Positions 1-11,800 of a stretch of 64,000 nt of DNA are shown in pieces. A model generated the notes under the pieces. It was not told the DNA's origin and did not search any database. It saw only the letters and a program-made list of their open reading frames with translations. Within the stretch, counting starts at the first letter, position 1; each line of letters begins with the position of its first letter. A program made the position numbers and the translations under genes. Location of the stretch: contig OZ176056.1 in assembly GCA_964247055.1 (NCBI GenBank), positions 8,308,001-8,372,000 of the forward strand, written 5' to 3'. This stretch comes from Paragordius varius (Eukaryota; Nematomorpha).

Positions 1-1250
1 GTTTGCATCATACCTAAAAACAGTAAAGTACGCTTCAACAAAATTTTGTTGAAAATTAAATTTTAAAAAGTATGAATTTGCAAAAATATTTTTTTTATGT
101 CAAAATATAGTATGTTTAAATTTTTTATAACGCGATCCCAGCATTTACGTTTATTTTAAGAAAAACCCATTTTAGAAGAGCGTTTGGGAATTATGGAGCC
201 CACATCTAAGAATCCTAAAAATATTGTTGTGCTTTTGTGTGTAGTTTATGATATATTTTCGTGATGTTTTTGGAATGAAGCCTCTAGCTACAAAAAAAAC
301 ATATTAAAATCTCAAATTTTGCCATTTTTTGATAGGGAGAACTTACCACAAAAGTGTATGTAACTTTCTTAAATCATTGGTAAAGGGCAAAACCAAAAGC
401 ACTCATGATATTTTGAATCATTGGAATTTTTGTACCTATCGATTTTTGACGCAGTATTCGAAAACCAAAAATTTAAGAATCATTTTTAAGGTATTTATTT
501 AAAAAAATTCTTCTGTTATTACTACTCTTTCAATTTTTTTTTACAAATTATAACATAAATTCTCAAATATGATATTTCCGATTGCTTTTTATAAATTAAT
601 TTTGTTTTTAATTTTATTCGAAAAGAAAAATGATTTTATTTTACATATTTTTTCAAAAAAGTGGCCATAATCAAAATTAAAAATTGCTAATAACAAATCT
701 AGATATTTAAACCTTAACATTCAAAGTAAATAAACTCTGGAGTACATTTAATTTTCATAAACCATATTTTTTAGCCTTAAAAAATCCAGTAAGACAGCCG
801 AAACTCCGAAAAATATAAAAACATTATATATACTAATTCAGATAATTAATCAACATAAAAGATACCATTTTAAAATATTTTAATTTTGTAAACCCAAATA
901 TCAGTAAAATCAAGTTATATAGTAAAATTAATTATATTTATTATAGGGCAGTATCAAAGATGGTCAGTTATTGATGAGATGCTTTTCATATAAAAAAAAA
1001 CAATAAATTATAACAGATGGGTTAGTATATAGGTTATAAAACAGGTTAATTAACTTTTATTACAATACTTTATGGATATTTTTATAAAATGCATATTTTC
1101 CAACATACTTTAAACCAAAATATATTAAACAATTTCATTATGTGATTGTAGAGTTGGAATTTTACTATTGGAAATGCTAGAAAAATGCTCCGTTAAATTG
1201 TTTTTTTCAATAAAATCCCTCTTAAAAAGGCAAAAAATATTGATAGGAAT
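1..1250. other. Gene-free AT-rich stretch with dispersed repeat
   Basis: I see no coding exon here. Roughly 1-330 is a diverged dispersed repeat. The landmark gagcccacatctaa, about 60 bases after a gcatttacgtttatttta block, recurs in the same order near 54,060-54,170, 19,200-19,280 and 17,950-18,020. No terminal inverted repeats were recognised, so its class is unknown. Confidence 0.5.
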
Positions 1251-1774
1251 TCAATAGTGTGGATATTCTAACCAACGTAAACGCTGTTCCTCAATCTGTG
1301 ATGAAAGCCGTAAGGATAAAAAGATTGCCAGGAGCTGAAAAACAAAAATAAAAAAAATGTTAAAAAAACTAAACAATTTAAATAAAGGCATAACAAAAAA
1401 AATTTCATTTAGCATAAATGGATCAATTATTACACAAGTGCAAAAAAATTTGAAATATAAGGTAAATTTAAGAGAAATATTGAAAATTTTTTATATTGGA
1501 ATTATAAAAATGTATTAATCCTGCCTATAAAATACTAAAATATAAAGTTAATTACTTTAGTAACACTCAAAAAACTAATAAAAAAATTATTTGAAAATTA
1601 TGTAAAAACTAAATATTTTCATAAACCAATGGTATAAGAATTGCTAAAACGACAGTCCCCAACGTAACGGCATGTTCTTCGATCCATTTGGATATGGCTT
1701 TCAAACAACCCGCAGTAAATATTTTATCCTTAATTTCAGTTTCCTATTAAAAAGTGAAATGAAAAGGAATTTTT

Positions 1775-1818
<44 letters not shown>

Positions 1819-4800
1819 TTTGTACTTCAAGAGTGTCCTTGAACAGTTCAGTTGGTCCTTGAACAGTTCAAGTTGGTCCTTTGACTTTTTTGTTTTGTTT
1901 TTAACTTTTATCAATCAAATCGTAAATAATTATCTATTTTATTGTTTTTAACCGTATTTCTATTATTTAACATAAATTTTAAATCGATATCAACTTTTAA
2001 TCTTTGAGAAACCGTATATCTTTATCAATTTCTTAAAATAATTTTGGATATTCATAAGGTTTTAACACGAAATGAAAAAATATATAAGTTTTCTGGGTTA
2101 TTAATTAAAATTTTTCATTAAAAACATTTAAAAGTCAATAATTTTGTTCAATAGTAAAAAAATAGTTTGAAACACAAAGTGGTTTTTAAATAAAAAATTT
2201 TATTTTAAATGAATAAATAAATATATAATAAATAAAGAAAATTAGGTTAATAAATAATAAGATAAAAAAACAAATGCAAAAATTATGGTTAAATCAAAAT
2301 TTATAAATTTTAAATACCAACTTGAAGTGTTCAAGGACCAACTTGAAATGTTCAAAGACCAACTTGAAGTGTTCAAGGACACTCTTGAAGTGCAAATGGT
2401 ATATATAAATTATTTAATAAAACGACATTGTTAGTTTTAAATAAAAAAAGGACGAAATTATCAGATAAAAGCATGAAAAGGCGGGAAAAATTATTTTTAT
2501 TTAAAATTAACACCTTGATTTTATCAATTAGCTAAAATTATAAAATAATTTTAGAGTTATTTAACTAAATAAGTAAAGAGCATTAATTGTAACTTTTAAG
2601 CAGCAAAAGTAACTATTTTGACTTTTATGGTTTTTATAAAATCACATTTTAACAAAAGGAGATAAGTTTTAAACATTGCTGGTTTTTTGTTTCATGTAAA
2701 GGGTTAAAGGATTATTGGTATTTAACAACATAAAATATACCATTTACAATACAAATTTAGCCTTAAAAAATTTAAATTCACCCTAAAAAATTATGCGTTT
2801 TCAAACTAATATAACTTATCATTAATTATAATATTCTAAAACATAATTTCATTTTTTTAAAATAATTTTGGCAATTTTTATTGTTGTAAAATACATAATT
2901 TAATTTAGGGCAAATTTAAATTGTACAAAGATGAATTCAAATTGTTAAAAGAGAAATTTACACTGTAAAGGGTATAATTTAAACTAAATATTAGTTTAGT
3001 AAAAACATGCACTTTTAACAAAAATATTCAAGGTTCTTTATATAATCAAAGGGGCAATACACTAAAAGTTAAAAGGCAAATATTTTTAGAAAACATAACT
3101 AAGTTTACGAAATTTAATTATTAATAATATAGTTGTTTATGTGGTAATTAAGGTTAGAATTTGTATTTTTTGATAAAAATATTTGTTTCAGCCTTGACGT
3201 TTTGTTTATATATTTTAATTTTTAAAGTTATGATTAATAAGAAAAATTATAAAAAAACTTATGATTAATATTTTTGAGATAAAAAATAATTTTACAAAAT
3301 AATATATTTATAATACCAAAAATATTAATTTATTACAAAATATATAATTAAAATCATATTAAATTTTTTCAAAATTATTCAAGCATACAAAATTGTTAAT
3401 TATAAATAAGGAAATGCTAGAATTATCCTATTATAAATATATTATATTTATTTAAAAAGTTTTTGAACAATGTATAAATAAATATAATTACTGTTTTGTC
3501 AACCGTATGAAATCCGCACATAACATTAAACATTTCTCCCTATTTTTATAAAAAAAATTTTAAACAAAAAACAATTTAAGAATATTAAAAAATAAAAATA
3601 ATTTTTTGAATTTATGTATTAAAACGATTTAAAAACACAAAATAAACCATAAAAACTAAATTATACGGACAAAACATAAAAATAAATATGAACAAATAAA
3701 TATTTTTTTCTAAGAGATCTATCTTGAATTTTTTTAATATAAGTCATTATTTTTTAAACTGCAAAGTATGAATATATATTTTAAATAACGATTAATTAAA
3801 TAATTTTTAAAGAATTAACCAAGGTTTTAAAAAATGGTTGTCTTTTGAAAAAAATTTCTTTATATTTGTCCTTATATTTGTCCGTATAATCTAAATTTTT
3901 TACAGCTTATGTATTTATTTTATACCTAGTTTTAAATAAAAATTTCTCTAAAACAAAACAAAAAAAAACATATAAAAAACACAACTAAACATTTAAATGA
4001 TACCAATTTACTGGGACCAAAATAAAATATATACCATTTACAGTTCAATTTCACCCTTAAACAATACAAATTCACCCTTGAACAATTCAAATTCACCCTT
4101 GAACAATTCAAATTCACCCTACCCCTGAACAATACAAATTCACCCTACCCTTGAACAATACAAATTCACCCTTGAACAATTCAAATTCACCCTCGAACAA
4201 TTCAAATTCACCCTCAAATAGAATATATGTTTTTTAAGATTGAAATTACCTATATTTTATATATTTTTAAAAAATAAAAATTCTATTTTAAGTTAAAATA
4301 ATACTGAAAAAATAATAAACTATACCATAAACATATATTTTATATTAATAATGAAATATATTAGTTCGAAAACACATAATTTATTTTTAAGGTGAATTTG
4401 AACTGTAAATGGTATATTAAACTTTTTTTTTGAAAAAACTTAAAACTTTTTTTTAGTTTTATAGAAAAAAAAACTTTTTTTTACCATTTTCCTTTTACAA
4501 CAAGAGGATGGAACGCCGCATTGTTCAACGCTCAAGTTATCAGGCGTGCAATTAAAGTAAGGATTTAAAGACCAATCTCGGAATCCATTAGTACCCACTC
4601 CACAGCATTCAAACTATAAAAAATATAAATATTTCTTTTTTTTGCCCGATAAAATTTTATTTTGTTAAAATTTTTAAGATGTCTAATAAGTTATAAATAT
4701 TTAGGTTTCTTTTGTTTAAATCAAAATGTTGGATATATTTAAATTTAACTAATTTTAAGAGAATTCAAAATTTTTTTGGTTTTATCAATTGAGATTGACT

Positions 4801-5661
4801 TTTAAATCGACTCTTTAAAACATTAAGATAAAAAAGCAATGATAAATTCATACATACTTTTTAAAATATTCGATATTGCAAATTAATATTTAATAAATTA
4901 TATTTATATATCTTTTGTTTTAACTTACAATGTATATCAAAAATGTTGGATATAATTCAAACAAATTTTACAAGAATTCAAAATATTTTTTTTGGTTTTA
5001 TCAATTAAACATCACCTTTAAATCGACTCTTTAACATTAAATTTGAAAAGGCAATAATAAACTCATACATACTTTTTAATTTATTCGATATTGCAAATCA
5101 TGTTAATAAAATCGTAACATTTTATTGAATAATTAATAGGGCATATAACTTTATTGTTTGTTTGACAATAAAAAAATTCTTTAAAAAAATCCTTAAAAAT
5201 TACTCTGATTAAACACACAATTTAAATTTAGCCAAGAATACTTTATTTGTCCTTAACAATGGAGTATGGGCTAAAAATTAATTTGTATTAAGGGTAGGGC
5301 ATTAAAAATTTAACTTTGAGTTTACCGTGTAAATAAGAAAAACAAACACATAGAATTTTAAAAAATAATTACAGTAAAAACTGAAATTATACGGACAAAA
5401 CGTTAAAATAAAATGACAAATATTCTTTTTCGAAAGGACAAACATACTTTTAAAATTTAGATTTATATCAATATAAACATTCATTGTTTTAAATGGCAAA
5501 GTGTGAAATATAGATATATAATACTAACACAATCAATTCTATATTTTACAATTTTGTAACTAAATATCTTATATGGGAAACATTTAGGTTTTTAAAAGTC
5601 TGATTGTCTTTTAGAAAAAATATTTGTCTTTATATTTTTACGTTTTGTCCGTATAATTTAA

Positions 5662-5705
<44 letters not shown>

Positions 5706-8215
5706 AAAATTAATCCAATAAAACCAAGTTTCTAGATTACAAAATAATATATCTTATAAATTGTATTAAAAAGAAAATAAAATTGGCATTTCAAAATAAA
5801 TATAGAGCTAAAAATTATAAATATTTCATAATCAAACATTAAATTAATTAAATGATTTAACATATAATAAAAATTCAAAAAACTATCCCATTAACAAACA
5901 TACAAAAAACTAAATTTCAATAAATTAACAATAAATTAAGTAACAATTCAAATTACCCGCTCAACAAATAACAAATTTACCCTAAAAATAAAATATGTGT
6001 ATTCTAGGGGCTAATATAATAACTCATCATTAATATAAGAAATATTGCTTTATGGCATAGTTTATACTATCATATTTTTCTGTATTCACTTTAATTTAAA
6101 CTGAAATATTACTTTTTTGTATGAACATATACCAAATATAGGTAAATTTTGACAGATATATAAAAACACAAAAATGTTTTAAGGGTATTAATTAAAAAAA
6201 TTTAAAGAATTTGACGAGTTAATCGTATAAAAAACCTAAAAAAAGCTTAAAAAAGCTTAAAAAAAGTTTCAAAAAAGGCTACAAAAACTTACTTTAATTT
6301 GAATCGTATCAATCAAGTTTCGTAAATCATCATCTTCTCGGTACCGTTGTATGGCCTTGAGCAAAATTTCATGGGGCGTTTGAACGATTCGCATCTTAGG
6401 ATCCGAGGAATAAAACGAAAAAAAGACAAGACCACCCAACACAAGCAGTAACACGAAAAGGGCAAAAAGTGTATAAGCAAACTAAAGAGCATTAATATAT
6501 ACAATTTCCTTTATTTTATCAAAAAATTTTATTTTTATTTTTTTCGTTAAATGGGTATAAATATTTGGGCAAAATTTTAATATATACATACCATTTACAG
6601 TCATGTATCCTTTATTTTATCAAATTTTATTTTTATTTTTTTTCGTTAAATGGGTAGAAATATTTGGTCGAAATTTCAATATATACCATTTACAGTCATA
6701 TATCCTTTATTTTATCAAAAAATGATTTATTTTTATTTTTTTTTCGTTAAATGGCAGGGGGGTATAAATATTTGGTCGAAATTTCAATTTATATACATTA
6801 CAGTCATGTATCCTTTATTTTATCAAAAAATGATTTATTATTATTATTTTTCATTAAATGGCAGGGGAGTAAAAATATTTGGTAAAGAATGGAGAAAACA
6901 AAATCTCTATGGTAATTTTTATACTACTTTGATGAATATGATATTGTTAATAATACCATAGAGCTCTGGTTTTTTCCATTCTTTACCAAATATTTATACC
7001 CCCATTTAACAAAAATAAATAATTTTTTTTTTGAAAAAATAAAGGATACATGACTGTATATATCTATATATTGAAAAAAATTTCAATATATTCGTTTACA
7101 CTATATGTCAATATATATTATATAAAATTGTGCAGATATATATGGAACATGCAACTTTTAAGGCTTATTAAATACTAAAACCATTATCAATGATCAGTTA
7201 TTTGTCAAAAAAACTTAACGGCTTATTTGTCAAAAAACTTATCTTAAAGAAAAAAAAAGGGGGGGGGTCATATATTTTACAGCAAAAATTCAAGAGATAT
7301 ATAGGCAAAAAAGGCAAATATTTTTTAAAGACAAAATTATACTTCCTTAATTTTTCCTATTATATATATATTGTATGTTTGTCAAAAAATATATAGTTCT
7401 ATACTATCTTCTTAATTTTTGCAATACAATTCACCGGTATGATAAAAGTAGATTATACATGGTTTCTATGGTAAAAAGCGAAAATTTCCAAACAAAACGT
7501 ATGGTTGTTTTTCTAGGAAACAAATATACCTTTAACTGGTGTGATTTAAAAAATTTAAATTTTGGATTTAATTATGTAAAATCCTTACACTTTTGAGCAT
7601 ACAAATATTTTCACGGAGTGATCCTAAACACCCCAGGAAAGTGAGAATGAATACGAAAGAGCCGGCAATCATAAGAAGTATGGCTGGGTCATACAGTATA
7701 TCCAAGGCATCTCGTAAAATCTTTTCTTTCTCAATGAAAGCGTATAAACCAATTGCGGCAAATATGCACCCACATAACTAAATTATAAGACGAGAACCAA
7801 TAAGAGATTAATGTAAATATTTAATGTTGATATAACTAAAAAACTAAGTACATAAAAATTAAGTATGCGATCAATATTTAGAAATCAAAACGGACAGGAT
7901 ATATAAATTATATGCATCTTTCTAGTTGAGTAGTTAAGACAAAAAGACTTATAGAACAGATAATAAGTTTTTTTGTCTTAACTACTCAACTTTATCTAAA
8001 TAATTAAAACGTAATATAAACCTTTTTAAAAATATAAGAAAAAATTCTAAAAAAGTATCAAGATACCCAAAACATAAAGTTGAAAAAGAAAAGCGTGTAT
8101 TTGACACATTTGCTGATAGGATTGTATGAATAATATGTGTTTGGACGTTGCTTTTGAAAATAATTTTATGCGATAATACTTGTCTATATTTGTTATATCT
8201 GGAATTTCTAACCAT
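1251..8215 (-). CDS. TSPAN33-like: Tetraspanin of the TspanC8 group (TSPAN33-like), 8 exons
   Basis: Four-pass membrane protein. In animals TspanC8 members escort the protease ADAM10 from the ER to the cell surface. Exons on the minus strand, in coding order: 8180-8215, 8067-8150, 7589-7777, 6293-6481, 4485-4613, 3492-3539, 1627-1743, 1251-1334. All junctions are GT..AG and in phase, giving 291 aa (human TSPAN33 is 283 aa). Visible features are TM1 (KYTLFFFNFMFW), the inner-loop motif GSLRENICMLK after TM2, and a large extracellular loop with FECCG, an NC, a QC, SSCC, VMCG and AGC. That makes eight loop cysteines, the C8 signature. TM4 spans the last two exons. Exon 6 is only 16 codons (GEMFNVMCG..). 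The first intron is 29 nt and others reach 1.75 kb because of inserted elements. The start exon of 12 codons is the least certain part. The gene diverges from ERGIC1 across 96 bp. Confidence 0.92.
1777..1817. repeat. (AT)n microsatellite
   Basis: About 40 bases of uninterrupted AT dinucleotide inside intron 6 of the tetraspanin gene, abutting the left end of a family E element. Similar AT tracts lie at about 5671-5698, 8807-8845, 28841-28869, 36410-36431 and 42778-42810. Confidence 0.9.
1811..2404. mobile_element. Family E TIR element (MITE-like, ~0.6 kb)
   Basis: The left end reads atatcatttgtacttcaaga then gtgtccttgaacagttcaag and a second ggtccttgaacagttcaag unit. The right end is the reverse complement: repeated ccaacttgaagtgttcaagg units closing with cttgaagtgcaaatggtata. 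The plan of short terminus plus subterminal tandem units matches family B, so E looks like a sister family. No coding capacity is visible. It lies in intron 6 of the tetraspanin gene. Confidence 0.75.
2735..2976. mobile_element. Family B MITE copy 1 (diverged)
   Basis: Begins atataccatttacaatacaa and ends cactgtaaagggtata. Inside are degenerate tttaaattcaccc iterons and the family core ttatgcgttttcaaactaat. It lies in intron 6 of the tetraspanin gene. Confidence 0.65.
3648..3905. mobile_element. Family A (Tc1/mariner-like) MITE, diverged copy
   Basis: The left arm has aattatacggacaaaacata and the right arm tttgtccgtataatctaaat ending tttacag. The two arms are inverted copies of the family A terminus. 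Non-coding; it lies between tetraspanin exons 5 and 6. Confidence 0.6.
4027..4417. mobile_element. Family B MITE copy 2 with expanded iterons
   Basis: Left terminus atataccatttacagttcaa, right terminus gaactgtaaatggtatat. The left arm holds at least seven tandem copies of a roughly 21-bp unit (ttgaacaattcaaattcaccc and variants), far more than the right arm, so the iteron array has expanded on one side. It lies in intron 5 of the tetraspanin gene. Confidence 0.8.
5370..5670. mobile_element. Family A (Tc1/mariner-like) MITE
   Basis: The left end ttacagtaaaaactgaaatt continues into acggacaaaacgtt. The right end carries the inverse, ttacgttttgtccgtataat. A TA dinucleotide at the termini and a CAGT start are as in Tc1/mariner termini. 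An (AT)n tract follows the right end. It lies in intron 4 of the tetraspanin gene. Confidence 0.75.
6500..7070. mobile_element. Family D fold-back element with tandem arms
   Basis: About four imperfect tandem units of 93-110 bp, each with cctttattttatcaaaa then ttcgttaaatgg and gtataaatatttgg. They are followed by a hairpin (ggtaaagaatggagaaaaca near 6871 against ccattctttacc near 6980) and one inverted unit ending ggatacatgactgtata. A related element lies at 53,505-53,835. It lies in intron 3 of the tetraspanin gene. Confidence 0.7.
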
Positions 8216-8311
8216 CAAATCCAATCTTCTTAAAGAATTAGGTCAGCCCTTATGCATGCATTCATTTCAAAACATATTTTTTTGAAATTTTAGTTGTTTT
8301 AAAAAACGTGG
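8216..8311. promoter_or_regulatory. 96-bp divergent intergenic region
   Basis: The space between the start codons of the tetraspanin (-) and ERGIC1 (+) must hold both 5' UTRs and both promoters unless upstream non-coding exons exist. It contains the palindrome atgcatgcat near 8254. No TATA box is obvious. Confidence 0.5.
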
Positions 8312-8804
8312 ATGAATTTAAGGAGGTAACAATTAAAAGTAACTTTCAAGGTGTGATTTATATCGAAAAGTCCCAAAAGACTTAACTCAGGCAACTTATA
8401 CTGGTGCTATCATATCTATATGTTGCATATTATTTATTTCATACTTATTTATATCGGAACTAATATCTTTTCTAACTACTGATATGTATACCAATCATGT
8501 AATTTACATTTTAGAGAAAGTCAAATTTATGTCGATAATCCAGTAGATGATGAAAAAATAAAAGTGTTTTTAAACATATCCCTCCCCAAAATGAAATGTG
8601 AATGTAATAATTTTGATTATCTCCTATTTTATTTTATATTTTTTTAATTTTGGTTCAGATGTTGGTCTAGATATAATGGATAATAAAGGAAGGCATGAGG
8701 TAGGTTACGTAGAGAATACAATTAAAAATCCGATTGGAAATCAAGGTCAAGGTTGCAATCTCGAATTAAAATTTTCCATTAATAAGGTATATTAATTTTG
8801 AATT

Positions 8805-8847
<43 letters not shown>

Positions 8848-11800
8848 GTATCTATATTCCGTTATATTAAGGTTTTTTATTTAAAATGTAATTTTGTGTT
8901 AAAAATGGCAAATATATTTTTTAAAGCATTTTGATGTGAATTACAATATAACTAACTATTCGGTAAAAATTTATGTCATAAAATTATAAAAAAATATCAA
9001 AAAATACTTAAAAGTTTATTACCAAATATAATTTATACGTACATCTTATTTAAGATTGGGTTACAATAACCTCTCCTTGATACACAAATTTTCATGATTT
9101 AAAACAGTTTTTTTTATAAATTTCTATAAATAATCTTTATATTTATAGTATTTCTACAATTATATAAAAAAAAATTTTGTCTATGAAATAAATTGAAAAA
9201 ATAGTCAAATTTTTTGAATTTTATAAATATCTTTTGCGAATTATTCAAGATTCCAGGAAACTTCCATATATCAACTCATGCTAGTCAAGCACCACCAGAA
9301 ACTGTTAATATGCAACATATTATTCACTCTTTAACATTCGGCGATGATTTTCCGGTAATTACAAAGTTTATCAAATAAAAAAATGCTAAGTATATTTAGT
9401 TTATTCAGTAAAGATTGAAATTATAATCGAAAAAAACGTAAAAATAATTGGTAATTATTTTTTTATAAAATAACCCTAACTTGATATTTTATAACTCATA
9501 ACTTATTGATTTGAGTTTAAGAATAACGAAAAACCATATACAGTATGCATACACGGGAGTGTATTTGAAAAAAAGAAAGGAAATGATTGTTTATTCAACA
9601 TTTTATTATTTTTTTCCATACACTACTGTGGTGTAGGGCAAATTGCCCTCCTACTATAGTTTGTGAAATAAGCAACCTTAAATGTTACTGTAAATTGTTG
9701 GTAATTATTTCAAAATCCAAATCCAAATTATAAATGTCATAAAAAACCAAAGATAATAAAATTTTTGCTTTAGTGTTTTTAGTTTTGTCCTTTATAATTT
9801 ATTTTTACTGTAATTCATATATATACCATTTACAGTTCAAATTTACCCTTGAACAATTCAAATTCACCCTCGAACAATCTAAATTCACCCTAAAAATAAA
9901 TTATGTATTTTTGAACTAATATATAATTCATTATTGATATGAAATATATTTTTATGGTATAATTTATTATTATTTCAGTATTATTTTAATTTAAAACAAA
10001 GTTTTTATTTTTGAAAAATATATAAAATATAGGTAATTTTTAATCTTAAAAAACATATATTTTATTTGAGGGTGGATTTGAATTGTTCGAGGGTGAGTTT
10101 GAATTGTAAATGGTATATTTGTCAAAATTTGGAATAGAATATGCATTTTAATGGTTGCTTATTTTACGTTTTATATAGTAGGGGGCAATTTGCAACACAA
10201 CAGTAGTGTATGGAAAAAAATAACAAAATGTTGAATAATCATGATTTCCTTTGCTATTTTCCATACATTCCTGTCCTGTGTGTTGCGAATTGCCATACTA
10301 TAGTGTTAAATAAGCACAATCAGTAAAATACATCCTGTATAATTGGTTTTCATGAATATTTTATATTATATAATAAATGAGGAAATATTTAGTTTAGAAA
10401 TAGATTTCAATAAAAATTGAAATTATAACAAAATGTAAATAATATCTAAACCATTTATTTAATCTTGGATATTATATTTTTTAGTTAAATTATTACGATT
10501 TTAATTCACACAATTAAATTTGTTACCATTTACATTTTATCTATTTAACTGCAAATATTATATTTATAAATCGCAGTTAAGAAAATATGGTTAGGTTGTC
10601 TTTACAAAAAAATATTTATTTTAGTATTTTCAGGATGACCGACCCTTAATAAAAATTTTATTTAAAAAAACTTTTGTGTTTTGATATATACCATTAACAC
10701 TTCATAATTCACCCTTTAATTATTTAAATTCACCCTAAAATAAATAAATATTGTGATTTTTAAAATTAAAAATTACCTGTATTTCTGTATATTTTTAAGG
10801 AATGATATTTTGTTTAAAATGAAAATACTGAAAAATAAATAAACTAAGCCATAAAGATATATTTCATATTAATGAGAAAATACATAATTTATTTTTAGGG
10901 TAAATTTGAATTGTTCAAGGGTGAATTTGAATCGTAAATGGTATATAACATTGTCAAGGCGTATCTTATTAATAATGTGATTAAAATTTCGTAAGATTAA
11001 TTATTACACTATATTCAAAAAATTTGTTCAATAGTCGAAAATAAAAACAAAATTAATGTAAAAGAAAATGAAAATTATTAATACGAAAAAATTTTTTAAT
11101 TAATTTTTACTTTGTAATTTATTATATTTTAGCATCATGCGGTCCAAGCCCATTCCAAAGCATTGGTTAATGTTGAAAAACCCGAAGGAGGTATAAAAAT
11201 CATACGGACCCTAAAAACGATTAATTTTGTTTGATTTAATCCTGGGAATTAATATAAATAATTTATAACTCAATAAATATTAAGCACCAATATGTTTTAA
11301 GAGCGTTTTTCAAAGGTTTTTTTTACTAGTCTAAATGGAGAAAAAATGTTAAAATATAAATTTTTATTACAGTTTTTTTTGGAAATAATCCAACATAATC
11401 ATACATATTTAAATTTTATATATATACCAGTTACAATTCAAATTCACCCTTAAACAATTCAAATTCACCCTCAAAATAAAATAAATTGTGTTCCCGGGAT
11501 ATTATAACTCATTAATATGAATATATCTTAATGTCGTATAGTTTATTATTTTTTCGATATTATATAGTATTAATTTTAAAAAAAAATTTATTTTATAAAA
11601 TTATAAAAAAATGTAAGTAATTTTTAATTTTAAAAAACACTTAATATATTTTAGAGTTTGAATTGTTCAAGGTAGAATTTAAATTGTTCAAGGGAGAATT
11701 TGAATTGTTCAGGGAGAACATGAACTCTAAAAGGTATATCAATCACAAAAATTTATATATTTATATAAATATTTTTTAGAAATAGGTAAGTTTTTCATTG

